Source of the DNA: JBBRHQ01 sp963720735
GTDB lineage: Bacteria > Actinomycetota > Thermoleophilia > Solirubrobacterales > 70-9
Assembly: GCA_963720735.1 (NCBI GenBank)
Contig: CAVRGL010000004.1
Coordinates: 1-64,000, forward strand
DNA length: 64,000 nt
Reading direction: 5' to 3'
Shown: positions 30,358-40,134 of the stretch, piece by piece
Position numbering within the stretch: position 1 is the first letter of the stretch
Layout: every line of letters starts with the position of its first letter
The notes under the pieces: generated by a model
Seen by the model: only the letters and a program-made list of their open reading frames with translations
Databases searched by the model: none
What the model was told of the DNA's origin: nothing
Translations under genes and position numbers: made by a program

Positions 30358-31566
30358 ATGAGGCCAGGCGAGCCGCTGCGGCTGCTGGTGGCGGCGTTCG
30401 GCGATCCTGGCCACGCCTACCCCGCGATCGGCCTGGGGCGAGCCCTAGCCCGGCGCGGGCACCGTGTGGTGCTCGAGTCGTGGGAGCGGTGGCGCGGAGT
30501 CGCCGGTGACGCGGGGCTGGAATTCACTGCGGCAGAGGAGTACCGGATCTTCCCCCCACCCCGGCCCGACTCGCCCGAGGGGGCGGGGGCGGCAGACGCC
30601 GCAAGGGCCCTGGCGCCGCTGCTCGAGGAGCTGCGCCCGCAGGTCGTGGTGAGCGACATCCTCACCCTGGCGCCCTCGCTGGCCGCCGAGGTCGCCGGGG
30701 TGACGCGGGCGACCCTGATCCCGCACGTCTACCCCGTGCATGAGCCCGGGCTGCCGTTCTTCGCGATCGGCGCGCAGCCGCCGCGTGCCGGGCTGGGCCG
30801 TGCGGCATGGACCGCGGCGCTGCCGCTGCTCGAGACCGGGCTGCGGCGCGGTCGCCGGGAGCTGAACCAGCAGCGCGCCGCCCTGGGGCTGCCGCCACAG
30901 AAGCGCTTCCACGGCGGGATCAGCGCCGAGCTGGCGATCGTCGCGACCTTCCCCCAGCTCGAGTATCCGCGCGCCTGGTCGCAGGGCGTCGCGGTGAGCG
31001 GACCGATCACCTTCGAGCTGCCCTACCCGGAGATCGCCCTGCCTCCCGGCGAGGAGCCGCTGGTGCTGGTAGCGCCGAGCACCTCGCAGGACCCCGAGAA
31101 CCGGCTCGTGAGGGCTGCGCTGGAGGCCCTTGCCGGCGAGCCGGTGCGGGTCGTGGCGACCGTCAACCGCGAGGCCTCCGGCGAGCCACCGGAGGTGCCG
31201 CCGAACGCCGTCCTCGTCGACTGGCTGAGCTACAGCCAGGTGATGCCGAAGACCTCGCTGGTCATCTGCCACGGCGGCCATGGCACCGTGGCCCGGGCCC
31301 TCGGCGAGGGCGTTCCGGTGCTCACCTCGCCTGTCGCCGGCGATATGAGCGAGACCGCGGCCCGGATCGCCTGGGCCGGAGTCGGGCTGTCGGTCCCGTG
31401 GCGGTTCTGCCGGCCCGGCCCGCTGCGCTGGGCGACCCGCCGCCTCCTCGAGGACCCGCGGTTCAGTATGCGGGCCGAGGCGATCGCCGACTGGGGGCGG
31501 CGGCACGACGGAGCGGTGAGGGGGGCGGAGCTGGTAGAAGACCTGGCGCGCCGCTCGGCGGGCTGA
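30358..31566 (+). CDS. Glycosyltransferase, GT1/MGT family
   Basis: About 402 residues from the ATG giving MRPGEPLRLLVAAFGDPGHA; the earlier ATG is less likely. GT-B fold: N-terminal acceptor domain with YPAIGLGRALARRGHRVVLE and a C-terminal donor domain with LVDWLSYSQVMPKTSLVICH, GGHGTVARALGEGVPVLTSP and a final AAR-type helix. The H-G-G-x-G-T loop is the UDP-sugar site of macrolide/sterol-type glycosyltransferases. Acceptor unknown; lipid or natural product is possible. Confidence 0.88.
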   Translation: MRPGEPLRLLVAAFGDPGHAYPAIGLGRALARRGHRVVLESWERWRGVAGDAGLEFTAAEEYRIFPPPRPDSPEGAGAADAARALAPLLEELRPQVVVSDILTLAPSLAAEVAGVTRATLIPHVYPVHEPGLPFFAIGAQPPRAGLGRAAWTAALPLLETGLRRGRRELNQQRAALGLPPQKRFHGGISAELAIVATFPQLEYPRAWSQGVAVSGPITFELPYPEIALPPGEEPLVLVAPSTSQDPENRLVRAALEALAGEPVRVVATVNREASGEPPEVPPNAVLVDWLSYSQVMPKTSLVICHGGHGTVARALGEGVPVLTSPVAGDMSETAARIAWAGVGLSVPWRFCRPGPLRWATRRLLEDPRFSMRAEAIADWGRRHDGAVRGAELVEDLARRSAG

Positions 31567-31591
31567 GCCTCCCAGATCTCCCTCCCTGGAG

Positions 31592-31662
31592 CTCCCCCGA
31601 GTGGATTCGAACCACTACGAACTGATTAACAGTCAGTCATGCTGCCGTTACATCACGGGGGA
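31592..31662 (-). tRNA. tRNA-Asn (GTT)
   Basis: 71 bases: acceptor TCCCCCG/CGGGGGA with discriminator G, short D-arm ATGT/GCAT, anticodon stem ACTGA/TCAGT with loop CTGTTAA, T-arm AGTGG TTCGAAT CCACT. CCA is not encoded. It lies between the glycosyltransferase end and dnaG end. No fragment copies of it are seen. Confidence 0.93.
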
Positions 31663-31729
31663 TCGCGGCCGCTCGCGGCCGGCGACGCATTCTAGATGGG
31701 CTCCGGGTGCCCGGCTGGGAGTGTGCGCG

Positions 31730-33493
31730 TTAGCTCGCCACCTGCTGGACCGCGGCGATCCGCTGGACCAGATCGGCCCGCTCGCGGCTCAGCTCGGCGC
31801 GGCGCTCGTAGTCCTCGCCGGCGGCGCTGATCCGGGCCTCGAGGCGACGCTGCTCGAGCTGCAGGTAATTGAGCTCCATCGCCTCGACCGAGGCCGGCTC
31901 GGCGCGCGACATGATCACCAGCTCGGTGAGGATGCCGCTCAGCTCGGGGTCATCGTGGGGCAGGTCGGATCCCGGCTCCTCAGGATGCTCACGCAGCCAG
32001 TCCCGCGCTCTGGCACCGACCGCCGAGAGGTGCTCGTCACTCAGCTTCGCCAGGTAGGCGGCGCCGTCAGCGGGCATCGCGATGCACATCGCCAGCAGAG
32101 CCCGCTCGCGGCGTTCGCGCGGGGTCAGCTCGATCACAGCCGCCGGGCCCGGATCCTGCTCGGGACCCGGCTGCTTCGGCGGGTCCGCCGTCCTCCGCCG
32201 GCGGGCGGCGCCGGCGCGACGGAGCACCATCGCCGGCTCGAGCTCTAGTCGCTCCGAGACCCTGCGAACCAGGTCGTCGCGGCTCGCCGACTCGTTCATC
32301 TCGCCCAGCACGGGCGCGACCTCCGCGAGCGCCCGGTCGCGCTCCGCGGGCGAGAGGCCGTCGGCTCCCTCGAGCGCCAGCATCACCCTGAACTCGGGCA
32401 CCTCCACCGCCCCCTCCAGGAGCGCCGTGAAGCGCTCTGCCCCACTCTCCGCCGCGAGCATGTCCGCGGGATCCTCGCCGGGCGGCATGGGCGCTATCCG
32501 AAGCCTCATCCGGCGGCCGGCGGCGACCCGCTGGGCCCGCAGCATCGCCTCCTGGCCGGCCGAGTCGGCGTCGAGCGCGAGGATCACCTCCTCGACCATC
32601 CCCGAGAGCGCCGCCACCTGCTCTTCGGTGATCGCTGTCCCCATCACGCCGACGGCCTCCTCGATGCCCGCCTGGTGAAGCGCCAGGACGTCGGTGTAGC
32701 CCTCGACCACCACCGCCCGCCCGGCCCTGGCGATCGCGCCCTTGGCGCGATCCACCCCGTAGAGGATGCGGCTCTTGCGGAAGAGCTCCGTCTCGGAGGT
32801 GTTTATGTACTTGGCACCCTGCTCGGAGCGCATCGCCCTCCCCCCGAACCCCAGAACCCGCCCGCGGCGGTCGCGGATCGGGAACATGATCCGGCTGCGG
32901 AAACGGTCGTACTCCCCTCCCCGCCGCCCGCTCTGCACCAGGCCGGCCGCCTTCATCTCGGCGACCGCGAAGCCGGCGCGCTGGCCGCGGCCCAGCACCT
33001 GGTCCCAGGCGCTGGGCGCGTAGCCGACCCCGAACGCCCTCAACACCTCCTCGCCCAAACCTCGGCCCGCCAGGTAGGAGCGCGCCTTCGCCGCTTCGCC
33101 GGACTCCCAGAGGAAGCTCTCATAGAAGGTGGCGGTCCGGCCCAGCAGCTCCCCGACCCTCTGCCGCCGGCGCCGCCGTTCCTCCTCGCGGGGGTCCTCC
33201 TTCTCGCGCTTCAGCTCCACCCCGTAGCGCTCGGCGAGCAGCTCGACCGCCTCGCCGAAGCCGATCCCCTCCTTCTCCTCGACGAACTTGATCACGTCGC
33301 CGCCCACCCCGCAGCCGAAGCAGTGGTAGAGCTTCTCGGTCGGCTCAACCGAGAACGACGGGGTGCGCTCCTCGTGGAAGGGGCAGAGGCCGACCATCCG
33401 CGAGCCCTGCCGCCGCAGGTCTGTGTGGGCCGAGATCACCTCGACTATGTCGCTGGCCTCCTTGACCCGCTCGAGGCTCTCGGTGCTGATCAT
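31730..33493 (-). CDS. dnaG: DNA primase DnaG
   Basis: 587 residues from the ATG giving MISTESLERVKEASDIVEVI. Zinc-binding domain with CPFHEERTPSFSVEPTEK and HCFGCGVGGDVIKF (CHC2 type), primase core, TOPRIM with VVEGYTDVLALHQAGIEEA and ALDADSAGQEAMLR, and a C-terminal helicase-interaction region ending in a coiled coil (LEARISAAGEDYERRAEL). It makes RNA primers for replication. It is last in the recO-ppdK-dgt-dnaG run, 43 bases after dgt. Confidence 0.97.
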   Translation of the reverse strand: MISTESLERVKEASDIVEVISAHTDLRRQGSRMVGLCPFHEERTPSFSVEPTEKLYHCFGCGVGGDVIKFVEEKEGIGFGEAVELLAERYGVELKREKEDPREEERRRRRQRVGELLGRTATFYESFLWESGEAAKARSYLAGRGLGEEVLRAFGVGYAPSAWDQVLGRGQRAGFAVAEMKAAGLVQSGRRGGEYDRFRSRIMFPIRDRRGRVLGFGGRAMRSEQGAKYINTSETELFRKSRILYGVDRAKGAIARAGRAVVVEGYTDVLALHQAGIEEAVGVMGTAITEEQVAALSGMVEEVILALDADSAGQEAMLRAQRVAAGRRMRLRIAPMPPGEDPADMLAAESGAERFTALLEGAVEVPEFRVMLALEGADGLSPAERDRALAEVAPVLGEMNESASRDDLVRRVSERLELEPAMVLRRAGAARRRRTADPPKQPGPEQDPGPAAVIELTPRERRERALLAMCIAMPADGAAYLAKLSDEHLSAVGARARDWLREHPEEPGSDLPHDDPELSGILTELVIMSRAEPASVEAMELNYLQLEQRRLEARISAAGEDYERRAELSRERADLVQRIAAVQQVAS

Positions 33494-33536
33494 CGCCACC
33501 GGCTCACCGTAGCGCCCCGCCCGGCATTCGCCGCGC

Positions 33537-34556
33537 TCAGAATCTCGCTTGTTCCGGGATCGCCAGCTCGGTGAAGCGGGCGATGCAGAAGCGATCGGTC
33601 ATTCCGGCCAGGTAGTCGGTCACCGCCTGGCAGGGCTCCGCGGCCGGGTCGGCGACCGGCACCTCCCCGGGGTGATCGAGGTAGTGGTCGAAGAGGCCCC
33701 GCATCGTCATCTGCACCCGCCCGTGCTCGCGGCGGGCTGCCGGTCCCAGGTAGACCTGGTCGAACATGAACTTGCGGAGGCGGAGCATCGCCCCGCCGAG
33801 CTCGGGGCTCTGGAGGATGTCCTCGCCCCCCGCGGAGCGCTCGACGATGTCGGTGACGAGCCGGTCGATCCGCTTCGCCCCGGTCGGCCCGAGCAGCTCA
33901 ATGTCGTCGCTCGGCAGGTCGGCGTGGCTGAGGATCCCCGCCCGCAGGGCATCGTCGATGTCGTGGTTGATGTAGGCGACCCGGTCGACGATGCGCACGA
34001 TCCGCCCCTCCAGGGTGGCGGGCTTCCGTGAACCGGTGTGGTTGAGGATGCCGTCGCGGACCGGCTCGGTCAGGTTCAACCCGCGGCCCTCGCGCTCCAG
34101 CACTTCGACGACCCGAAGCGAGTGGACGTTGTGCTTGAAGCCGGAATCGCAACGCTCTCGCAGCGCTTTGTCGAGCGCCTCCTCGCCGATGTGGCCGAAG
34201 GGGGGGTGCCCGAGGTCGTGGCCGAGGCCGATCGCCTCTGTGAGGTCCTCGTTCAGCCCCAGCGCCCGGGCCACCGTGCGGGCGATCCCCGTGGCCTCGA
34301 GGGTGTGGGTGAGCCGGGTCCGGTAATGGTCGCCCTCGGGGGCGACGAAAACCTGCGTCTTGTGCATCAGCCGCCGGAAGGCCTTCGAGTGGACGATCCT
34401 GTCGCGATCGCGCTGGAACGGCGTCCGCACCGGGCTGTCGGGCTCGGTCTCCCCGCGCTGCGCCGGGTAGGAGCGGGTCGCGCTCACCGCCATGTGCGCG
34501 GACTCCCAGGCGCGGACCCTCTCCTCGAGCGAAGCGGCGGCCGCGGTCTCGCTCAC
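33537..34556 (-). CDS. dgt: dGTP triphosphohydrolase
   Basis: 339 residues. HD-domain enzyme: RLMHKTQVFVAPEGDHYRTR, LTHTLEATGIARTVARAL, and GLGHDLGHPPFGHIGEEALD (the HD pair), later DRVAYINHDIDDALRAG (final Asp). It hydrolyses dNTPs to nucleosides and triphosphate, adjusting the dNTP pool. Pairing with dnaG is common in actinobacteria. Its start region abuts the ppdK stop (34557) without a gap. Confidence 0.95.
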   Translation of the reverse strand: MSETAAAASLEERVRAWESAHMAVSATRSYPAQRGETEPDSPVRTPFQRDRDRIVHSKAFRRLMHKTQVFVAPEGDHYRTRLTHTLEATGIARTVARALGLNEDLTEAIGLGHDLGHPPFGHIGEEALDKALRERCDSGFKHNVHSLRVVEVLEREGRGLNLTEPVRDGILNHTGSRKPATLEGRIVRIVDRVAYINHDIDDALRAGILSHADLPSDDIELLGPTGAKRIDRLVTDIVERSAGGEDILQSPELGGAMLRLRKFMFDQVYLGPAARREHGRVQMTMRGLFDHYLDHPGEVPVADPAAEPCQAVTDYLAGMTDRFCIARFTELAIPEQARF

Positions 34557-37286
34557 CTAGCCGGCCTCGGCGATCGCCGCCTGCGCGGCCGCGATCCTGG
34601 CGATCGGGACCCGGAAGGGGGAGCAGCTGACGTAGTCGATCCCATTCTGATGGAAGAACGCGATGCTCTCCGGGTCTCCCCCGTGCTCGCCGCAGACGCC
34701 GCACTTCAGCTCCTGGGCCGTCCGGCGACCACGGCCGACCCCGATTTTGACCAGCTCGCCGACCCCCTCGATGTCGAGCGTCTCGAAGGGGCTGCGGTCG
34801 ATGATCCGCGTCTCCAGATATGCGGGCATGAAGCTCGCCTCGACGTCGTCGCGTGAGAACCCCAGGGTCGTCTGGGTGAGATCGTTCGTGCCGAAGCTGA
34901 AGAACTCGGCATGGGCGGCGATCCGCTCGGCTATCAGGCAGGCCCGTGGCAGCTCGATCATCGTTCCCACCGAGTAGGAGACCTCCACCCCGGTCTCACG
35001 CATCGTTTCCTCGGCGACCGCCTTGATCCGGTCCCCGAGAACGTCCAGCTCGGCCTCGTAGGCGATCAGCGGCAGCATGATCTCGAGGATCGGCGGCTCG
35101 CCGTCGCGGCCGGACGCCGCGGCAGCTCCGATCACCGCCCGCACCTGCATCTCGTAGACCTCGGGGAAGTTGATCCCCAGGCGGATCCCCCGCATCCCCA
35201 GCATCGGGTTGGCCTCCTGGAGGTCCCCGACGATCTCGGCATCGGCGCGGGCCCGCACGAGCCGTGCCTCGTCGCCTGATCGCTCAGCCTCGCGCACCAG
35301 ATCCTCGAAGTGCTCGAGCTGGAGGAACTCGTGAAGCGGCGGGTCCAGAAGCCTGATCGTCACCGGCAGTCCCCGCATCTCGGCGAGGATCGCCTCGAAG
35401 TCGGCCCGCTGCAGCTCGCCGAGCCGGGCAAGGGCGGTCTTGAACGCCTCTTCCGTCGCCCGCAGCTCCGCCGAGCCTTCGCCGGGGTCCTCGCTGGCGT
35501 GCAGCCGGGCCCGGCGCTGGCGCTCGGCCGCGATGAACATCCCGCGGACGAGCTCGGCGCGGTCGTCGCCGAAGAACATGTGCTCGGTGCGGCAGAGGCC
35601 AATCCCCTCGGCGCCGAACTGGCGCGACTGGGCGGCATCGGAGCGGGTGTCTGCGTTGGCTCGCACCTCGAGGCGGCGCTTCTGATCGGCCCAGCCGAGG
35701 ACCGTCTCGAACTCCTCGCTGATCTCCGGGTCGATCAGGGGCACGTCATCGAGGGTCACTACTCCGCTCGATCCCTCGATCGCGATCTCGTCCCCCGCTC
35801 TCAGCTCGACCTCCCCGACCCGGACAGTTCCCTCCTGCTGATCGATCGCCAGTGCGGATGCCCCGGCGACGCACGGACGGCCCATCCCCCGGGCGACGAG
35901 GGCGGCGTGCGAGGCCTTGCCCCCCTCCGCGGTGAGGATCCCCTTTGCCGCGTGGAAGCCGGCGACGTCGTCGGCCTCGGTGAAGGCCCTGACCAGGATC
36001 ACCTCCTCTTCGGCCTCGGCGCGGCGGATCGCCTCGGTGGCGCTGAGGGCGATCCGCCCCTTGGCGGCCCCGGGAGAGGCTGCGATCCCAACGGTCAGCG
36101 GCTCGTAGGAGAACTCGGGGTCGAAAACAGGGTGAAGGAGCGCCTCCAGCGAGCTCGCGTCGATCGTCCGCAGGGCGCCCGAGACATCGAGCAGCCCCTC
36201 CTCGACCGCATCATGGGCGAAGCGAACCGCCGCCTGGGCCGGGCGCTTGGCGTTACGGGTCTGCAGCAGGTAGAGCCTGCCCTCCTCGATCGTGAACTCG
36301 ACGTCCTGCATGTCGCGGTAGTGGCGTTCGAGCAGGCGCAGGATCTCCAGCAGCTGGGCATGCGCCTCGGGCATCCGCTCCCCCAGCGTCGAGAGGTCCT
36401 CGGCGGTGCGGATCCCGGCGACCACGTCCTCGCCCTGGGCGTCGAGCAGGAAATCGCCCGAGGGCGCCGGCTCGCCGGTGCGCTCGTCGCGGCTGAAGGC
36501 GACTCCCGAGCCGGAAGTGGATCCCTTGTTGCCGAAGACCATCTGCTGCACGTTGACCGCCGTCCCCCAGTCGTCGGGGATGCGGTTGAGGCGCCGGTAG
36601 GTGACCGCCCGGTCCCCGTTCCAGGATTCGAAGACGGCGACGATCGCCTGACGCAGCTGCTCGCGGGGCTCCGCGGGGAACTCCTCCCCGGTCACCTCGG
36701 AGAAGATCGCCTTGAAGCTCGCGGTCAGCTCGCGGAGGTCCGCGGCGTCGAGACCGGTGTCCTCCTCGACCCCCTTCTCCTCGCGGGCCTGCCGCAGCGC
36801 CGACTCGAAGCGCTCCGAGGGGATGCCGTGGACGACGTCTCCGAACATCTGCACGAAGCGGCGGTAGGAATCCCAGGCGAAGCGCGGGTTCGATGTGCGC
36901 TCCGCCAACCCCTCGACCGCCTCGTCGCCGAGGCCGAGGTTGAGCACCGTCTCCAGCATCCCCGGCATCGAGTCCCGAGCGCCGGAGCGCACCGAGACGA
37001 GCAGGGGGTCGTCGCGCTCCCCGAGACGCTTTCCGCTGTGCTGCTCGAGAGCCGCGAGGGCCTCATCGATCTGCGAGTCGAGCCCGGGGACCTCGCCGTC
37101 ATCGGACTGCATGTAGGCGACGCAGGCGCCGGTGGTGATCGTGAAACCGGCCGGGATCCGGTCGGGCCCGAGCACCTTTGTCATCTCGGCGATGTTGGCG
37201 CCCTTGCCACCGAGCAGCTCGCGCATGTCCCGCGAACCCTCCGAGAACTCATACACGTAGCGGGTCTCGGTCTTTGTCTGCGGCAA
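34557..37286 (-). CDS. ppdK: Pyruvate, phosphate dikinase
   Basis: About 909 residues from a TTG (37286) with GGAGAG upstream; the long N-terminal ORF extension is Arg-rich and overlaps recO, so it is rejected. ATP-grasp domain: ELLGGKGANIAEMTKVLGP, then RSGARDSMPGMLETVLNLG and FGDVVHGI. Swivelling domain with the phosphorylated His in GGKASHAALVARGMGRPCVA. TIM barrel with MLGMRGIRLG, SFGTNDLTQTTLGFSRDD and CGVCGEHGGDPESIAFF. Interconverts pyruvate + ATP + phosphate with PEP + AMP + diphosphate, serving glycolysis or gluconeogenesis. Confidence 0.95.
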   Translation of the reverse strand: MPQTKTETRYVYEFSEGSRDMRELLGGKGANIAEMTKVLGPDRIPAGFTITTGACVAYMQSDDGEVPGLDSQIDEALAALEQHSGKRLGERDDPLLVSVRSGARDSMPGMLETVLNLGLGDEAVEGLAERTSNPRFAWDSYRRFVQMFGDVVHGIPSERFESALRQAREEKGVEEDTGLDAADLRELTASFKAIFSEVTGEEFPAEPREQLRQAIVAVFESWNGDRAVTYRRLNRIPDDWGTAVNVQQMVFGNKGSTSGSGVAFSRDERTGEPAPSGDFLLDAQGEDVVAGIRTAEDLSTLGERMPEAHAQLLEILRLLERHYRDMQDVEFTIEEGRLYLLQTRNAKRPAQAAVRFAHDAVEEGLLDVSGALRTIDASSLEALLHPVFDPEFSYEPLTVGIAASPGAAKGRIALSATEAIRRAEAEEEVILVRAFTEADDVAGFHAAKGILTAEGGKASHAALVARGMGRPCVAGASALAIDQQEGTVRVGEVELRAGDEIAIEGSSGVVTLDDVPLIDPEISEEFETVLGWADQKRRLEVRANADTRSDAAQSRQFGAEGIGLCRTEHMFFGDDRAELVRGMFIAAERQRRARLHASEDPGEGSAELRATEEAFKTALARLGELQRADFEAILAEMRGLPVTIRLLDPPLHEFLQLEHFEDLVREAERSGDEARLVRARADAEIVGDLQEANPMLGMRGIRLGINFPEVYEMQVRAVIGAAAASGRDGEPPILEIMLPLIAYEAELDVLGDRIKAVAEETMRETGVEVSYSVGTMIELPRACLIAERIAAHAEFFSFGTNDLTQTTLGFSRDDVEASFMPAYLETRIIDRSPFETLDIEGVGELVKIGVGRGRRTAQELKCGVCGEHGGDPESIAFFHQNGIDYVSCSPFRVPIARIAAAQAAIAEAG

Positions 37287-37327
37287 GTCGCGACTCTCCT
37301 GCCGCGATTCTAAACTCGCGGGCGGGC

Positions 37328-38047
37328 TCAGGCAGCGGCCCGCAGGCGCACGTGGGCGTGGTGCTCGAGCGTCTCGGTGACCGCCCGCTCCGCCTGGCGC
37401 AGGGCGCGCTCGTCCGCCGCCGGCGCCTCGACGAGCGGCTTTCCGAGCGCATCCACCATGAACCGGTGCGCCTCTGGACTGAGGTCGAAGGAGCCCTGCT
37501 CGCAGCCGCCGCAGACCACCCCGCCGGCGGCGCCGGAGAACCCGCTCAGGTGCTCGGCCTCCCCGCAACGCGCGCAGGAGGCCAGCTCGGGCGAGAACCC
37601 GGCGGTGAGCGCCAGCTTGAGGCGGAAGGCAATCGCCGTCTCGAGCGCGGTCGAGCGGCCGGTGGGACCGTCGAGAAGGGACAGGTACCGGCAGAGGAGG
37701 TGGTAGGCGGGAAGGTTGGGATCGGCCGCGTCGAGTAGGCGCAGGACCGCGTCGCACCCCCGGGCGGCTGCGGCGAGGGCCGGGGCGCTGGAGCGCAGGC
37801 TCGGGTATCCGTCCACGGTCGCCGCCGAGGTCACGGTCGCCAGGTCGCCACGGCCTTCGTGGAGGACCAGGTCACACCGGAAGAAGGGCTCGAGCCTGCC
37901 CCCGAAGCGCGATCGTGGCCTCCTCGCCCCCTTGGCGATCGCCCCGATCCGCCCGCGCTCGGTGGAGTAGAGGTGAAGGATGCGGTCAGCCTCCCCGAAG
38001 CGGATGCTGCGAAGGACGATGGCCTCCGTCTTGAGGGTCCCGGGCAT
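37328..38047 (-). CDS. recO: DNA repair protein RecO
   Basis: 239 residues: OB-fold start KTEAIVLRSIRFGEADRILH, YSTERGRIGAIAKGARRPRS, helical core, and a zinc site CARCGE...VCGGC in the C-terminal half. RecO loads RecA on SSB-coated DNA with RecR. It is first of the leftward run and 41 bases ahead of ppdK. Normal length. Confidence 0.93.
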   Translation of the reverse strand: MPGTLKTEAIVLRSIRFGEADRILHLYSTERGRIGAIAKGARRPRSRFGGRLEPFFRCDLVLHEGRGDLATVTSAATVDGYPSLRSSAPALAAAARGCDAVLRLLDAADPNLPAYHLLCRYLSLLDGPTGRSTALETAIAFRLKLALTAGFSPELASCARCGEAEHLSGFSGAAGGVVCGGCEQGSFDLSPEAHRFMVDALGKPLVEAPAADERALRQAERAVTETLEHHAHVRLRAAA

Positions 38048-38093
38048 GAACTCTTAACCATGACCCCGCCCGCGGACGCCTCCACCGCGGGGT

Positions 38094-38132
38094 GGGACCT
38101 TTGAACCGCCTATATGGCGGCTGAAAGGTCCC
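38094..38132. terminator. Long interrupted hairpin between recO and the P1 peptidase gene
   Basis: GGGACCTTT pairs with AAAGGTCCC and an inner CCGCC/GGCGG stem closes on a TATAT loop. It lies 3' of the leftward peptidase gene and just upstream of recO, so it may terminate one transcript or control the next. Confidence 0.5.
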
Positions 38133-38203
38133 AGGTCAGGGGAGGTGTGGCAGGAGTCGCGCTGGTTGAAGCGTGACAGTGCCCAATTGCTCACCGCGGC
38201 GCT

Positions 38204-39134
38204 TCATGCGGAGCGGACCGCGGCGCGGATCGCCTCGGCGGTCACCGCCGCCGCCACGGTTCCGACCGCGAGCGAGGTGAAGCGGTCCTCCTGCGGCTCG
38301 CCGGCCGAGAGGCAGAAGACAACGTCGCCGTCGAGGTCGGAGAAGACCGGCTCCACGGCCCGGGCGACGCCGGCGCTGGCCATTCGCGCGACCCGGGTGC
38401 AGGCGCCGCCGTCGAGCCCGGCGTCGGTGAGGACGCAGACGAGGGTGGTGTTCCGCTCCTCGATCCGGCTCCAGTCCGGCGGGGCGTTCATCGCCGCGAT
38501 CTGCTCGGCTGCCCGGACCGCCTCGCCGTCCTCGCCACGGGCCGAGCCGATCGGGGAGCCGTCGTCATCGAGGACGTCTCCGAAGGCGTTGGCGACCGCC
38601 AGCGCGGTCACCGTCTCGCCGCGGCCGGTGCTCGCGGCCGAGATCCCGATCCCCGCCGGGCAGGCGTGCTCGCGGCCGAGGATCTTGCCTACCGCCGCCC
38701 CCGCGCCGGCGCCGATCCGCCCTTGCTCGGGGTCGGGGGAGGCTGCCTCGCAGGCCGCGCGGCCCTCGAGCGGGGCCGGGGCGGGCAGAGGCGTCGCCCT
38801 CGGCTAGGTCGTAGATCACCGCCGCGGGAACGATCGGCACGATCCCCGCGGGGGTCGGGTGCCCACGACCGCGCTCCTCCAGCCATGACATGACGCCGTC
38901 GGCGGCGGCCAGCCCGAAGGCGCTTCCGCCGCAGAGCAGAACCGCGCTCGCCTCGTGCGGCCCTGCGCCGGCGCCGATCACGTCGGTCTCCCGGGTCCCG
39001 GGCCCGCCGCCGCGGATGTCGACCCCGCAGCGCGAGCCCGCCGGGGGGATGATCACCGTGCACCCCGTCGCCGCCTCGGGATCGCTCCAGTGACCGACCA
39101 GAAAGCCCTCCGGCAGCGCCGCCCTCGCCGTCAT
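38204..39134 (-). pseudogene. P1-family (DmpA-like, S58) peptidase with one frameshift
   Basis: N-terminal half: MTARAALPEGFLVGHWSDPE, GCTVIIPPAGSRCGVDIRGG, LLCGGSAFGLAAADGVMSWL, GIVPIVPAAVIYDLAEGD. A one-base indel near 38780, in a run of Cs, moves the frame; the rest continues APLEGRAACEAASPDPEQGR, IGAGAGAAVGKILG, GRGETVTALAVANAFGDV. Together they make a normal ~310-residue P1 peptidase (N-terminal-nucleophile aminopeptidase that self-cleaves). The start overlaps the mutM stop (ATGA). Because only one base is involved in an otherwise clean gene, an assembly error is likely. Confidence 0.78.
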
Positions 39135-40021
39135 CGGCTCCTCCTGCGCCGCCGCCTCAGCCGCACCTGGCAGCTGGGGCAGAAGTAAGTCGAGCGTCCG
39201 GCGACGACGATCCGCCTCACCGGCTCCCCGCAGGAGACGCACGGCAGCCCCTCGCGGGTGTGGACGAGGAACTCCTCCTGCACCTCTCCGCGCTCGCCGC
39301 GGGCGTCGCGGTAGTCGTCGATCGAAGCGCCGCCGCCGGCGATCCCCGCCTCCAGCGTCTCGACGATCGCCTCGTGCAACGCCTCGTGATGCTCGTGGCG
39401 CATCGAGCCCGCCGGAGACAGCGGATGAAGGCGAGCCCGGAAGAGCGCCTCATCGGCGTAGATGTTGCCGACGCCGGCGAGCGTCGACTGGTTCAGCAGG
39501 AACGATTTGAGCGGCGCCGAGCGCCCCGCCGCCGCCGCGGCGAGCGCTGCGGGCGTGAACTCGGCTGAGAGCGGCTCGACGCCCAGCCTGCCAGTGAACC
39601 GCTCCTCGAGCGCCTCGGCGCCGAGCAGGAAGCCCTCGCCGAAGCGACGGGCATCCGTGAACCAGAGCTGGCGGCCGTCGTCGAGCCGGAAGCGGGCGCG
39701 CAGGTGGCGCTCCTCCTCCGTGGGACGGTAGAGGCGGTGATCTCCCGGGCGGCGCTCATCGGGGCCGCCGACCAGCAGCAGGTTGCCGGTCATCCGCAGG
39801 TGCATGACCAGCGTCTCGTCGCGGTCGAGGCGCATCAGCAGGTACTTGCCCCGCCGGTCAAGCGCCTCGATCGGCCGCCCCCGCACGGCGGCCTCGAGGC
39901 TGGCCGGCGGGATCGGGCGCGACCAGCGCTCGTCGAGCACCTCGAGCGCCTCGATCCGCCGCCCAACCAGCTCGGGTTCGAGTTGGCGGCGGATCGTCTC
40001 GACTTCGGGCAGCTCGGGCAC
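39131..40021 (-). CDS. mutM: Formamidopyrimidine-DNA glycosylase
   Basis: 296 residues. MPELPEVETIRRQLEPEL gives the N-terminal Pro nucleophile and Glu after Met removal; LDRRGKYLLMRLDRDETLVM (Lys), LKSFLLNQSTLAGVGNIYAD helix-two-turn-helix, and a C-terminal zinc finger CVSCGEP...YFCPSCQ. Removes 8-oxoguanine and related lesions and nicks the strand. The Arg-rich tail (RLRRRRRRSR) is unusual in length but seems to be part of the protein. Shares an ATGA overlap with the peptidase downstream. Confidence 0.95.
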   Translation of the reverse strand: MPELPEVETIRRQLEPELVGRRIEALEVLDERWSRPIPPASLEAAVRGRPIEALDRRGKYLLMRLDRDETLVMHLRMTGNLLLVGGPDERRPGDHRLYRPTEEERHLRARFRLDDGRQLWFTDARRFGEGFLLGAEALEERFTGRLGVEPLSAEFTPAALAAAAAGRSAPLKSFLLNQSTLAGVGNIYADEALFRARLHPLSPAGSMRHEHHEALHEAIVETLEAGIAGGGASIDDYRDARGERGEVQEEFLVHTREGLPCVSCGEPVRRIVVAGRSTYFCPSCQVRLRRRRRRSR

Positions 40022-40069
40022 GGTTCGAGGTTATCCGCAGCCGAACGCAGCCATTTCTGGTGAATCTAT

Positions 40070-40122
40070 TGCGGCGGCTTCGCCGCCTGACACGCCTGTG
40101 CCGGCGCTAACACCGCGCCGGC
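40070..40122 (-). repeat. 53-bp double-hairpin repeat, copy 1
   Basis: Two stems in 53 bp: GGCGGC-TTC-GCCGCC, then GCCGGCGC-TAACACC-GCGCCGGC with a perfect 8-bp stem. A second identical copy begins 65 bp later. Confidence 0.8.
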
Positions 40123-40134
40123 CTTGCAGACTGT

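Noticed and set aside
35310..37313. 667-codon rightward ORF over ppdK
   Set aside because: It is antisense to a full-length pyruvate phosphate dikinase; the composition is a mirror of the high-GC coding strand and shows no motif.
34557..37757. Extended N-terminus of ppdK
   Set aside because: The extra 157 residues are Arg/Pro-rich and overlap recO; a TTG with a good ribosome-binding site at 37286 fits family length.
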